From Corynebacterium flavescens (GTDB lineage Bacteria; Actinomycetota; Actinomycetes; Mycobacteriales; Mycobacteriaceae), in contig NZ_VXKK01000023.1 in the NCBI RefSeq assembly GCF_008693105.1, positions 33,458-97,457 on the forward strand: DNA of 64,000 bases, read 5' to 3'. This document shows, one piece after another, positions 26,297-33,823 of this stretch (the stretch's first letter is position 1; each line of letters begins with the position of its first letter). The notes beneath the pieces are model-generated. The model was not told the origin of the DNA, made no database searches, and was given only the letters and a program-made list of their open reading frames with translations. Position numbers and translations under genes: made by a program.

Positions 26297-27811
26297 ATGA
26301 TCTCCGTGACCGCTCTCTCCTTCCCCGACTGGCTAGCCAGAAAACGCAATCTGACCGATATTACAGAGATCGGGCGTGGGGGAATGGGAACCGTCTATCG
26401 GGTGAGAGAACACGATCCGGACAGGGTTCTAGCAGTCAAGGTTTTGCTACCAGAACTCAGCGGTGCGGGGGAGCAGCAACGCTTCCGCAAGGAGATGGAT
26501 AGTCTCATTCGCATCACCCATCCGGCGATCATCGACCTGAAGTTCAGCGATACCACCCCTAATGGCTATTACTTTGCCATGCCCTATTTGGATGGCGGCA
26601 GTCTAGAGGACCTCATCGCAAAGAGAAGGCAGTCAGGGCGCGGTTTCAACCTGCGGGACGTGGTTTACTACCTTAAACCCATAGCCAGGGCTTTGGATTA
26701 TTTACATGGAGAGCTCTCCCCGCCGCTTGTTCACCGTGACATCAAGCCGGCCAATATTTTGTTGCGTGCTCAACCCGGCTCCCTGGATCCCAGCGTACTC
26801 ATTGACTTTGGCATTGCGATTTCTCCCAATGAGTCGCGCTTAACCCGGTTAGGGCGTGTGGTTGGCACGGAGAAGTATGCCGCACCGGAGCTTTCTCATT
26901 CCGGCTTTCAGGGAGAGGCCGCCAGCGCAGCAAGTGACAACTACGCACTGGCGCTCATCGCCTTCGAGATGATCACCCTGCATCATTTCAAAGACACTAT
27001 GCCGCCGCAGGCATGGCAGACCCACCGCCAAGTGTCCAATCTCGCGGGCTTTGCGCTTGGCGAAGACGCGGCCAAACACCCCGAAGAAGTCCGCGCCGTC
27101 CTAGCCCGTGGGTTGAGTGAGATTCCCGCGCAGCGTTTCCGTTCCGCCAGCGAATTCATCGACGAGCTGGGCAGGTGTGGGAAAAGAAAGCCGCCCGCTG
27201 CGCGTGGTGCTACTGCTGTGCCAACCAGCTCTGGCAGGGGAAAACAATGGTCAGGGGTACGCAATGCACTCGTGGCCGGAGCTGCTGTCGTTCTCATCGC
27301 TGGGATCTCCGCTGGTGGATGGGTCATGTCTCACCCGAAGTGGAATACTGCTGAAGAAAGCCTCGTCGCGGCCCTCCCGCAGCTTCTTCCTGGCTCTCCG
27401 GGCCAGGCGGGGTGGGCGGATGCCACCTGCCACAGTGCGGAGGTAGCTGGCGGGCAACGCGCACGAATCCAATGTGTCTCGCAGTATTTGGGCAGTTTTG
27501 AGGTAGTGGGATTTCAAGACCAAGCTGCGCGTGATGGTCTCGTGTCCTCTCAGCTGGCAACCTTTGGTAGCTCCGGCTCGGAGAAGGGAAGCGACACTGC
27601 GGTTGACACTGCGATGGTGCAAAGCGGTTCCGAGTGCACAATGACCTACTACCTCCCGGCCGGCAGCCCAGAGGCGGTGTTGGCTTTAGGCGGGGGCCAA
27701 AAACTGAGTGCAGACGCTGCGGATAGGAATACAATTGCGATAGCTTTGATAGGTTCTTCCATGATCGATTACGCACAGGATTCTTCAGGTTGGGATATAG
27801 AAATATGCTAG
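26297..27811 (+). CDS. Transmembrane Ser/Thr protein kinase (Hanks type)
   Basis: 504 residues. Kinase domain about 15-290: glycine loop IGRGGMG (25-31), ATP Lys in LAVKVL (K48), HRDIKPANIL with catalytic Asp148, DFG at 170-172, and an activation segment ending GTEKYAAPE. A basic juxtamembrane stretch and one TM helix (about 324-344, LVAGAAVVLIAGISAGGW) follow. The extracellular domain of about 160 residues has four cysteines and lacks PASTA repeats, so it is not PknB-like. All catalytic residues are present. Its stop overlaps the start of the FHA-like gene by 7 nt, implying coupled synthesis. Phosphorylation of that partner and sensing of an envelope ligand are inferences. Confidence 0.92.
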   Translation: MISVTALSFPDWLARKRNLTDITEIGRGGMGTVYRVREHDPDRVLAVKVLLPELSGAGEQQRFRKEMDSLIRITHPAIIDLKFSDTTPNGYYFAMPYLDGGSLEDLIAKRRQSGRGFNLRDVVYYLKPIARALDYLHGELSPPLVHRDIKPANILLRAQPGSLDPSVLIDFGIAISPNESRLTRLGRVVGTEKYAAPELSHSGFQGEAASAASDNYALALIAFEMITLHHFKDTMPPQAWQTHRQVSNLAGFALGEDAAKHPEEVRAVLARGLSEIPAQRFRSASEFIDELGRCGKRKPPAARGATAVPTSSGRGKQWSGVRNALVAGAAVVLIAGISAGGWVMSHPKWNTAEESLVAALPQLLPGSPGQAGWADATCHSAEVAGGQRARIQCVSQYLGSFEVVGFQDQAARDGLVSSQLATFGSSGSEKGSDTAVDTAMVQSGSECTMTYYLPAGSPEAVLALGGGQKLSADAADRNTIAIALIGSSMIDYAQDSSGWDIEIC

Positions 27812-28491
27812 ACACGCCTACTACCGATACCTCAGCACTGCCGGTACAACCACGCCCGCGCCTGCATATTGATGATCTGGTTGGTAACTCACTCCTGCTT
27901 CAAGCCGGGGAGGAACTCGTTGTCGGGAGATCAGGCAACCTCGTCATTGGGCGCCATGATCTTTCCATGCACCGCACGCTATTTCAGCTGTGGTACTCCG
28001 AGCAGGGCTGGATGATGAGCAATGTCGGGCGGCACATACCGCTGCGGATAGACGCACTGAACAAGGGGGGTTCCACACACATCGAACTTGGCCCAGGTGC
28101 TGTGACTTTCCTGCCCTTGGGCAAGAGCTCGATAACTTGCGAGAGCAAGGAAGAGAAGTATGAGCTGCACGTGCAGGTTGAGAAGCTGGCTAAGGTTGGC
28201 CCCTCGCGCTATTCACCCGCCAGTGATCAGCTCACCCGCGAGCGCTCAGTATTTACGGCAGAGCAAGAAGATCTCTTGCGCCTGTTAGCCGGCTACCTCG
28301 GAAGCCCAGGTGCCACGAATGCCAACATTCCTCCCGTGAAGGAGATTGCCGGGCAACTAGGCTGGACAGAGAAGAAGACGAACCAGAAGATCGACAGGCT
28401 TGTCCACAAACTGGAGGGCGAAGGCGAGGCGCCCTTTAGGCCGTTTCGCATCTTCCTTGCGCAATACGCTCATCGACACGCCTTAGGCTAG
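27805..28491 (+). CDS. FHA-like domain protein with C-terminal winged helix-turn-helix
   Basis: 228 residues from ATG 27805, which overlaps the kinase stop. Residues 20-125 resemble an FHA beta sandwich: LVVGRSGNLVIG, DLSMHRTLFQL, GWMMSNVGRHIPLRI. The usual S-x-x-H phosphothreonine loop is altered (SMH), so phospho-binding may be non-canonical. Residues about 150-228 form a winged HTH: FTAEQEDLLRLLAGYL, then IPPVKEIAGQLGWTEKKTNQKIDRLVHKL. From memory this combination is a recurrent actinobacterial family encoded near Ser/Thr kinases. It is the natural cytoplasmic output of the kinase, possibly a DNA-binding regulator; no target is known. Confidence 0.8.
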   Translation: MLDTPTTDTSALPVQPRPRLHIDDLVGNSLLLQAGEELVVGRSGNLVIGRHDLSMHRTLFQLWYSEQGWMMSNVGRHIPLRIDALNKGGSTHIELGPGAVTFLPLGKSSITCESKEEKYELHVQVEKLAKVGPSRYSPASDQLTRERSVFTAEQEDLLRLLAGYLGSPGATNANIPPVKEIAGQLGWTEKKTNQKIDRLVHKLEGEGEAPFRPFRIFLAQYAHRHALG

Positions 28492-28503
28492 GAGAACAAG
28501 ACC

Positions 28504-29175
28504 ATGACTAACCCATTTCCCCCTGAGTACTCTCCAGAATATGGCTCTGAGAATGGCCCAGTGTATGACTCAAGAAACGGTCCCCAGCCACACTCTCAGG
28601 GCGGGAGAATTCCGCTCTATATTGGCATCGTAGTCTTGGGTGTGATTTTTGCGGCTGCCGTTGCATTCTTTGTGTTTCGTGGTCTGGGGGGTGAAGAGAC
28701 CACCGCAGCCGAATCTTCTGCACCGATGTCCACCAAAAGCGGCAGCATCCTCACCGCGCAAAACCAGGATGAGAGCATGCGTGCCTCGGAGGAAGAAGAC
28801 GTAGTCACGGTCACAGAGACCGTGCCCCCTGAGCCGGAGACGCCTGCCACGCAGCGGGCGGCGGATATGCCAGCGGGCCTCTCCGCGACGGGATGGATCC
28901 GAAGCTTCGCTTCTTGCAATAGCGGCGAGAGTCTAGTTTTTGCCGGTAACGGGCCGGATGGCCAGGTGGCGCTATGCCAGGGCAGTGCAGGGCTGACCTA
29001 TCGTTCCCACATGTTTGGTGGAACCCTCGAATCCCCGGCTACAGAAAGCGATGGTTCCTACTATGTCCAGGCTGACCCCGCGCTCATCATCGTTACACCG
29101 GGAGGAGTTACAGTGCGCGAGGGCGGAGCCTTGGCAGCAAACTCAAGCTTCAGCCAGTCCTGGAGCGGGCGCTAG
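28504..29175 (+). CDS. Single-pass membrane protein, third gene of the kinase operon
   Basis: 223 residues, ATG 28504 with AGGAG 10 nt upstream. Tyr/Pro/Asn-rich cytoplasmic arm (repeated PEYSPEYGSENGPVYDS), one TM helix (IPLYIGIVVLGVIFAAAVAFFVF), an acidic Thr/Glu/Pro linker, then an exported domain with LSATGW, ASCNSGESLVFAG, VALCQGSAGLTYRS. That domain parallels the 25367 product, and the juxtamembrane LPLY/IPLYxGIVV is shared with the 23674 product. Function unknown. It is 12 bp downstream of the FHA-like gene, so kinase, FHA protein and this protein form one operon. The cytoplasmic arm is rich in Ser/Tyr and could be a phosphorylation substrate. Confidence 0.74.
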   Translation: MTNPFPPEYSPEYGSENGPVYDSRNGPQPHSQGGRIPLYIGIVVLGVIFAAAVAFFVFRGLGGEETTAAESSAPMSTKSGSILTAQNQDESMRASEEEDVVTVTETVPPEPETPATQRAADMPAGLSATGWIRSFASCNSGESLVFAGNGPDGQVALCQGSAGLTYRSHMFGGTLESPATESDGSYYVQADPALIIVTPGGVTVREGGALAANSSFSQSWSGR

Positions 29176-29188
29176 AGAATAGGGGGCT

Positions 29189-29905
29189 CTAGCGAGTCTT
29201 CTTCTTGCGGGCCGCTGCCGCAGCGGCCGCGGCGGAGATGGAATCATTGCGATCCTTGAGCAGCTCAAGGGTCTTTTCCTCGGCGTTGTCTGGGATGGTG
29301 GCGCCGAGTACTGACAAAGCGGCGTCGGCAAGCATGGCTGCGGTCTCCGGAATGCGCTGTGAGGCGTCGAACGGCGGGGTACCGTCGTTGCGCCGCATCT
29401 CGATGACGGACAACGCAATGTGGAAGGGCAACTCGATGCGGGGATCGTCTTCGCCCACGATGGCTGCGGCGTTGCTACGGAAATGTTCCTGCAGCTGCTT
29501 GCGTGCCTCGTGATACTCGGAAAACTCAGGAGAATTGGCCACCGGCAGCTGATACAGGCGCCCTACATTCCAGCCACTGGTGAGCAACAGACGGGCCTCA
29601 GCAGCGACCAAAGACCACAGGCGCTGTTCTGGTTCGACATCGGTCTGGGCCAACTCTCCAGCCAGCTCCAAAGAGGGCTCGATGGTCGAGTTAAGCAAGG
29701 TAAGGAAGATTTCCGTCTTGGAAGGGAAGTGATAATAGAGGGAAGCCTGCCGGATGCCTACAGCGTCCGCGATTTGGTGCGTCGAAGTATTAGCGAAGCC
29801 CTGGGTGGTGAAAAGCTCAGAAGAAGCGTCGAGGATTTCCTCCCGGGCGGAATTGCCGCGACGGCGAGGACTGTTCTTGCGCGGCCTACCAACGTTGCCT
29901 GCCAT
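29189..29905 (-). CDS. amtR: TetR-family nitrogen regulator AmtR
   Basis: 238 residues. The N-terminal HTH reads EEILDASSELFTTQGFANTS, THQIADAVGIRQASLYYHF, then PSKTEIFLTLL, which I recognise as AmtR of C. glutamicum almost residue for residue. The effector domain contains WNVGRLYQLP and ELPFHIALSVIEMRRNDG, also AmtR-specific. AmtR represses ammonium uptake and assimilation genes and is released by adenylylated GlnK. Position near purH is as recalled for C. glutamicum, except for the accessory block between them. Odd: the C-terminus ends with eight alanines and a basic RKKKTR tail, absent from the C. glutamicum protein as I remember it. Confidence 0.93.
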   Translation of the reverse strand: MAGNVGRPRKNSPRRRGNSAREEILDASSELFTTQGFANTSTHQIADAVGIRQASLYYHFPSKTEIFLTLLNSTIEPSLELAGELAQTDVEPEQRLWSLVAAEARLLLTSGWNVGRLYQLPVANSPEFSEYHEARKQLQEHFRSNAAAIVGEDDPRIELPFHIALSVIEMRRNDGTPPFDASQRIPETAAMLADAALSVLGATIPDNAEEKTLELLKDRNDSISAAAAAAAARKKKTR

Positions 29906-30023
29906 GTGGTCGGTCGCCTCCTTTCAAAAGGGGTGGGGATGAGAATAGTAAGGGATTGAGGGTTTACTTAAAGATAGTAGAGCCTCAGGGGCGCAAGCCG
30001 CGGCCAAAGCTGCGGTGCGGCGA

Positions 30024-30803
30024 TCAAGAAGAGGCTTTATCCCGAGCTGCGATTGACTCAAACGTGGCCGAGAGTGTGCGGCATGCCGAGCCGTAGGCTG
30101 TTCTGTCCAGCGGCGGCAAGTCTGCAAGAGTTGTCTCATGCTCGTTGACTCCAGCAAACCAACGCTGCAGTTCCAATGACATGCCCATGCGCCAGGACTT
30201 GGTTAGGGAGTCTGCTTCTTCTGCGCTTAGAAGCTCGCGCTCAACCCCAATGGCTAGACGGTCTGGTGTTGGTCTCGGCGCTGGAGCGGCCCATCGCGCG
30301 ATTGCAGCTATGGGGGAGAGCAGCACATGTTGGATGTCGAGCAATGCTTGGCGGTCAGGCAAGCCGTCCACCAGTTGCAGCGCCGCAGGGCGCTCCGCCA
30401 AGGCAGAGGCGAGGAGTGCTTCTTCGCCGCCAGGCCCGAGTGGAAGGCCCGCGTCGACACGGGTGGCTGCGGTGTCTTCTGCAGACTGCCCGCGCAAGCC
30501 AGCGTCCTTCAGAATGCTTTCTAGTTGAGGATCTTCTCCGATCCACAAAACCGGCATGGAGGGCAAGATATCTCCTCGCGCGACGGCGCCGGTGAGACGC
30601 ACGGGGCTGCTGACCCCGGGGGAGCGAACAATATCGACGATGAGCCTGGAGTACCATGCGGCTAGTTCTAGGTCATCTCCGCGATGCTCGACGGCATTGC
30701 GGAGGAGATCTACGCCCTCAGCCAGTAAGCCGCGGGCGGTCTGTGGTGACTGGCAACGCGGCGCTAGCTCAGCGAGATCGAGCAATGACTTGTGCAAAGC
30801 CAT
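30024..30803 (-). CDS. DUF294-type putative nucleotidyltransferase-like protein, degenerate
   Basis: 259 residues. Central LTGAVARGDILPSMPVLW aligns with the GSxARGExxxxSDIDL active-site loop of DUF294/GlnD-like nucleotidyltransferases, but the aspartates are missing, so catalysis is unlikely. The second half resembles the substrate-binding domain (QHVLLSPIAAIARWAA, TPDRLAIGVE, then long helices ending LQRWFAG). Such proteins are signal-related but poorly understood. It lies 118 bp upstream of amtR on the same strand and I recall a similar gene next to amtR in C. glutamicum, so a link to nitrogen signalling through a uridylyl/adenylyltransferase-like fold is tempting but untested. Confidence 0.6.
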   Translation of the reverse strand: MALHKSLLDLAELAPRCQSPQTARGLLAEGVDLLRNAVEHRGDDLELAAWYSRLIVDIVRSPGVSSPVRLTGAVARGDILPSMPVLWIGEDPQLESILKDAGLRGQSAEDTAATRVDAGLPLGPGGEEALLASALAERPAALQLVDGLPDRQALLDIQHVLLSPIAAIARWAAPAPRPTPDRLAIGVERELLSAEEADSLTKSWRMGMSLELQRWFAGVNEHETTLADLPPLDRTAYGSACRTLSATFESIAARDKASS

Positions 30804-30941
30804 GAAGAAGTCTTTCCTTCCGCTTTTGGTGCATTTATTTAACGTTCCTAATCTAGCACCTTGCGTGCAGAATCACGTCAAAGTGCTCCTGCACTTGCAC
30901 CGCCACGGAATCATGCATTGGCGGCAGACTGATAACGGATA

Positions 30942-30993
30942 GAAAAATGGCCGCCACCAAGCCTTCCTTATCGGAAGGGATGGCGGCGGCCAC
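30942..30993 (-). terminator. Strong rho-independent terminator of the rpmB-rpmG-rpsN-rpsR operon
   Basis: Read on the minus strand, GTGGCCGCCGCCAT pairs with GTGGCGGCCAT around an inner CCTTCC/GGAAGG stem, and the structure is followed by TTTTTC. It starts 66 bp after the rpsR stop. Confidence 0.85.
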
Positions 30994-31059
30994 TTAAGGT
31001 TCTTTTACCGTGTCACACTTGCCAGCGGCAAAAGCGTGCTGTTGAAACCTGCTACTGAA

Positions 31060-31314
31060 TTAGCGGGTAGTGAACGGCAGGAGAGCCATTTCGCGTGCGT
31101 TCTTGATTGCGGTTGCAACCTGACGCTGCTGCTGCGGGGTCAGGCCCGTAACGCGGCGCGAACGGATCTTGTGACGATCCGAGATGAAAAGACGCAAGGT
31201 CTTGGTGTCCTTGTAGTCCACCTTCTCGATGCCCTCAGCCTTCAAAGGATTCTTCTTCGGGCGGCGGGTTTGCTCCATACGGAACTTCTTTTGGTTATTG
31301 CGCTTGATAGCCAT
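31060..31314 (-). CDS. rpsR: 30S ribosomal protein S18
   Basis: 84 residues. [21 protein letters not shown] forms the basic N-terminus and the S18 signature is [25 protein letters not shown], followed by [21 protein letters not shown]. There are no cysteines, so this is the zinc-free form. S18 binds the platform of the small subunit with S6. It is the last gene of rpmB-rpmG-rpsN-rpsR, 15 bp after rpsN, with a terminator behind it. In mycobacteria the equivalent cysteine-free set is a Zur-controlled alternate; in C. glutamicum it is, to my memory, the normal set. Confidence 0.96.
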   Translation of the reverse strand: MAIKRNNQKKFRMEQTRRPKKNPLKAEGIEKVDYKDTKTLRLFISDRHKIRSRRVTGLTPQQQRQVATAIKNAREMALLPFTTR

Positions 31315-31329
31315 TGTGCAATTCCCCCT

Positions 31330-31635
31330 TTACCAGCTGGACTTACGGACGCCCGGCAGCTCACCACGGTGAGCCATGCCACGCATACGGACACGGGACA
31401 AACCGAACTTGCGGAGGTAACCGCGGGGACGGCCGTCAGCGGCGTCGCGGTTACGAACGCGAGCCGGGGAAGCGTCACGAGGCTGGCGGTTCAATTCGAA
31501 CTGCGCGTCGAGACGATCTTCAGCGGAGGTGTTCGGGTTCTTGATGATTGCTTTGAGCTCTGCGCGACGCTCCGCATAGCGGGCGACGATTTCCTTGCGC
31601 TGCTCGTTCTTGGCGATCTTGGACTTCTTAGCCAT
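31330..31635 (-). CDS. rpsN: 30S ribosomal protein S14
   Basis: 101 residues, the long form of S14. It starts [14 protein letters not shown] and ends with the S14 signature [33 protein letters not shown]. The zinc-ribbon CxxC pairs of the short form are absent. S14 completes the head of the 30S subunit. The start lies 3 bp after the rpmG stop, so translation is probably coupled. Confidence 0.96.
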   Translation of the reverse strand: MAKKSKIAKNEQRKEIVARYAERRAELKAIIKNPNTSAEDRLDAQFELNRQPRDASPARVRNRDAADGRPRGYLRKFGLSRVRMRGMAHRGELPGVRKSSW

Positions 31636-31638
31636 GAA

Positions 31639-31803
31639 TTATCGCTCCTCGCGGAATTCGACGTGCTTGCGGGCGATCGGATCGAACTTCATCAGAGAAA
31701 TACGGTCCGGGTTGTTCCGCTTATTCTTACGGGTTACGTAGGTATAACCGGTGCCAGCGGTGGACTTCAGCTTAATGATTGGGCGGATATCGTTACGTGC
31801 CAT
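31639..31803 (-). CDS. rpmG: 50S ribosomal protein L33
   Basis: 54 residues: [20 protein letters not shown], then [20 protein letters not shown], then [14 protein letters not shown]. The L33 pattern [17 protein letters not shown] is intact and no cysteines are present, so this is the zinc-independent form. Start ATG 31803 lies 3 bp after the rpmB stop. L33 sits near the E site of the large subunit. Confidence 0.96.
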   Translation of the reverse strand: MARNDIRPIIKLKSTAGTGYTYVTRKNKRNNPDRISLMKFDPIARKHVEFREER

Positions 31804-31806
31804 CTT

Positions 31807-32043
31807 CTAGATCTTCTCCCCACGTGCGCGAATCTTGGCAACAACGGACTCGATGCCGTCGCGGTCAATGATTTTGATTCCCTTGGTAGAAACAGTCAGG
31901 GTGATGGTACGGCCCTCGGAGGGCAGGTAGTAGCGACGACGCTGCACGTTAGGGTTCCAACGGCGCGAAGTGCGGCGGTGCGAGTGCGAGACCTGCTTGC
32001 CGAATTGCGGCTTGCGGCCCGTTACCTGGCAAATAGCCGACAT
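31807..32043 (-). CDS. rpmB: 50S ribosomal protein L28
   Basis: 78 residues: [20 protein letters not shown] matches the L28 start, followed by [20 protein letters not shown] and [17 protein letters not shown]. Only one cysteine is present in place of the CxxC pair of zinc-binding L28, so it is the cysteine-minus form. First gene of a four-gene operon; the promoter is in the 455-bp divergent region shared with rpmE2. Confidence 0.96.
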   Translation of the reverse strand: MSAICQVTGRKPQFGKQVSHSHRRTSRRWNPNVQRRRYYLPSEGRTITLTVSTKGIKIIDRDGIESVVAKIRARGEKI

Positions 32044-32498
32044 GGGTCTTCTTTCTCCTAGCCGCCCACATCATGGCTATTAAACACTTACTCTATGCAG
32101 TGAGGTGCAGTGCTCTATTAAGTGAGGATGAGCGCAAGTAAGGGTTAAACACCAGTAGACGGGGCGTAAAACGTATATTTTGACAACAGCAATGCGCAAT
32201 CTTACCGCCCGCAGTGCTTTTTGCCTAATCGCCCCATTGTAATTCCGCATCCTAATTCTGTGTCCTCTTTATGACGATTCCGAGGGGTTAAGCTTCTCGT
32301 CGTTGGTCGGCGTCAGGGGTTGAGGAATTTCCTGTTGCGGCCCATCCGGGTGTAATATGGCTCGAGTTGTTTGTTCCTCGAGCGAAGCACTCGCCACGAG
32401 GTGCGGCAGAGAAATGATCGTACATCCCAACTCAGGCACGATCTACGCAATTTTTGAGCGCGGAACCGACCTGAAGTTTCAACCCTGAGGGAGATCCT
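32044..32498. other. Divergent promoter region rpmB / rpmE2
   Basis: 455 bp. A consensus -35 TTGACA occurs at 32180-32185 (plus strand) within an AT-rich patch, and AAAACGTATATTTT (32168-32181) is partly palindromic. A likely rpmE2 -10 is TAATAT at 32353-32358 with a TG just upstream, giving a leader of about 135 nt. I found no convincing Zur box. No gene was seen. Confidence 0.5.
32361..32498 (+). ncRNA. Structured leader upstream of rpmE2 (bL31 leader candidate)
   Basis: CTCGAG at 32361-32366 can pair with CTCGAG at 32377-32382, while CCTCG at 32376-32380 can instead pair with CGAGG at 32397-32401, so two hairpins compete. Ribosomal-protein leaders for bL31 specific to Corynebacteriaceae have been proposed in comparative RNA surveys; this region is in the right position. 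Family membership is not verified. Confidence 0.45.
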
Positions 32499-32768
32499 AT
32501 GAAGAAAGATATCCATCCGGATTACCACCCTGTGGTTTTCCAAGATGCCGGTACCGGACATCAGTTCCTTACCAAGTCCACGGCCACTTCCGCTCGCTCC
32601 GTCGAGTGGGAAGACGGCAACGAGTACCCGCTGATCGTCGTCGACGTGACTTCTGAGTCCCACCCGTTCTGGACTGGTGCTCAGCGCGTTATGGATACCG
32701 CCGGCCGCGTCGAGCGCTTCAACCAGCGCTTCGGCGGCATGGCTCGCCGCAAGAAGAAGAACGCGTAA
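32499..32768 (+). CDS. rpmE2: 50S ribosomal protein L31 type B
   Basis: 89 residues: [20 protein letters not shown], with [20 protein letters not shown] and the L31 signature [20 protein letters not shown]. No CxxC is present, which defines type B (zinc-free) L31. Strong ribosome site GGGAGAT precedes the start. rpmF follows 15 bp downstream, forming a two-gene operon divergent from the rpmB operon. Confidence 0.96.
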   Translation: MKKDIHPDYHPVVFQDAGTGHQFLTKSTATSARSVEWEDGNEYPLIVVDVTSESHPFWTGAQRVMDTAGRVERFNQRFGGMARRKKKNA

Positions 32769-32783
32769 GGAGGAAAGAAGAAA

Positions 32784-32957
32784 ATGGCAACTCCTAAGTT
32801 TAAGAAGTCCCGCGCGAACACCCACTCCCGTCGTTCGCAGTGGAAGGCTGACAATGTCGCCCTCCAGGAAGTAACCATCGACGGCCAGACCGTGCGCATC
32901 CCGCGCCGTCTGGTCAAGGCTGCAAAGCTCGGCCTTGTGGACGTTGAACAATTCTAA
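32784..32957 (+). CDS. rpmF: 50S ribosomal protein L32
   Basis: 57 residues, [20 protein letters not shown] followed by [20 protein letters not shown] and [17 protein letters not shown]. The [15 protein letters not shown] start matches L32, while the zinc cysteines found in many L32 proteins are missing. Start ATG 32784 has AAGGAGGAAAG upstream, at 32767-32777. It ends at a strong terminator. Confidence 0.94.
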   Translation: MATPKFKKSRANTHSRRSQWKADNVALQEVTIDGQTVRIPRRLVKAAKLGLVDVEQF

Positions 32958-32980
32958 TCGGCCACTCTGCTTCACTGTTT

Positions 32981-33019
32981 AACACCCCCACGTTGCCCCC
33001 GGCAATGCGGGGGTGTTTT
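32981..33019 (+). terminator. Rho-independent terminator after rpmF
   Basis: AACACCCCC (32981-32989) pairs with GGGGGTGTT (33009-33017), with an inner GTTGCC/GGCAAT stem, and is followed by a short U-run TTTTG. It lies 23 bp after the rpmF stop. Confidence 0.85.
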
Positions 33020-33124
33020 GTGCCTAACGCCTGTCCAGCGCTTTTATGTGAGCCATCTCCTACTAAAGGCGGTTGCGTTTGTTCGCCTACTAATCCAGCG
33101 CCTTAATAAGTATCATCTAACCTC

Positions 33125-33823
33125 ATGAAGATTCTCGTAGTGGATGATGATGAAGCGGTCCGCGGCTCCCTGCGGCGTTCCCTGAAGTTCAACGGCTTTG
33201 ATGTGCTCACCGCCAGTGATGGAGAGGAAGCCGTTGAGGTGGTTAATTCCGAGAATCCAGAACTACTCATCCTCGATGTGATGATGCCCAAGATGGATGG
33301 ACTTGAGGTGTGCCGCACGCTGCGCGGTGAAGGCTGGGACCGTCCGATACTTGTCCTTACCGCCCGTGACGGCGTGGCGGAGCGAGTGGCTGGGCTTGAT
33401 GCCGGAGCGGATGATTACCTTCCCAAGCCCTTTGCTCTGGAGGAGCTGCTGGCGCGAGTTCGTTCACTCGCACGGCGCGCAGCGGCTGATTCCATAAAGA
33501 AGGAGCCGCAGGGCGACGCGCGGCTTCGTTTTGCAGATCTGGAGCTTGACTCGGATTCGCGCGAAGTCAAGCGCGGCGAGAGGCAGGTTTCCCTTACTCG
33601 TACTGAGTTCGCGTTGCTTAAGCTGCTGATGGAGAACCCACGCAAGGTCCTCGCCCGCTCGACCATCTTGGAGGAGGTGTGGGGATATGACTTCCCAACC
33701 TCCGGTAATGCGCTCGAGGTCTATGTTGGGTATCTGCGCAAAAAGACCGAGGAAGAGGGCGAGGATCGACTCATCCATACTGTGCGCGGAGTGGGGTATG
33801 TCCTGCGGGAGACCGCTGCATGA
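33125..33823 (+). CDS. mprA: OmpR-family response regulator, MprA/CgtR2 type
   Basis: 232 residues. Receiver domain: acidic pair VVDDDEAV, phospho-acceptor Asp51 in [14 protein letters not shown] in VLTARD, K in [10 protein letters not shown]-terminal winged HTH follows with [17 protein letters not shown] and the recognition part [17 protein letters not shown]...[11 protein letters not shown]. It overlaps the kinase gene by four bases (ATGA). Followed by a HtrA-type protease, Mog and MscL, the same series as mycobacterial mprA-mprB-pepD-moaB2-mscL; C. glutamicum names the regulator CgtR2. Expected role is response to cell-envelope stress. Confidence 0.92.
   Translation: MKILVVDDDEAVRGSLRRSLKFNGFDVLTASDGEEAVEVVNSENPELLILDVMMPKMDGLEVCRTLRGEGWDRPILVLTARDGVAERVAGLDAGADDYLPKPFALEELLARVRSLARRAAADSIKKEPQGDARLRFADLELDSDSREVKRGERQVSLTRTEFALLKLLMENPRKVLARSTILEEVWGYDFPTSGNALEVYVGYLRKKTEEEGEDRLIHTVRGVGYVLRETAA

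Noticed and set aside
29906..30023. AmtR box before amtR
   Set aside because: AAAGATAGTAG is a partial match only and AmtR is not known to be autoregulated in C. glutamicum.
32044..32498. Zur box between the two ribosomal operons
   Set aside because: The AAAACGTATATTTT patch is only partly palindromic and lacks the TGA...TCA arms seen at 60885-60905.
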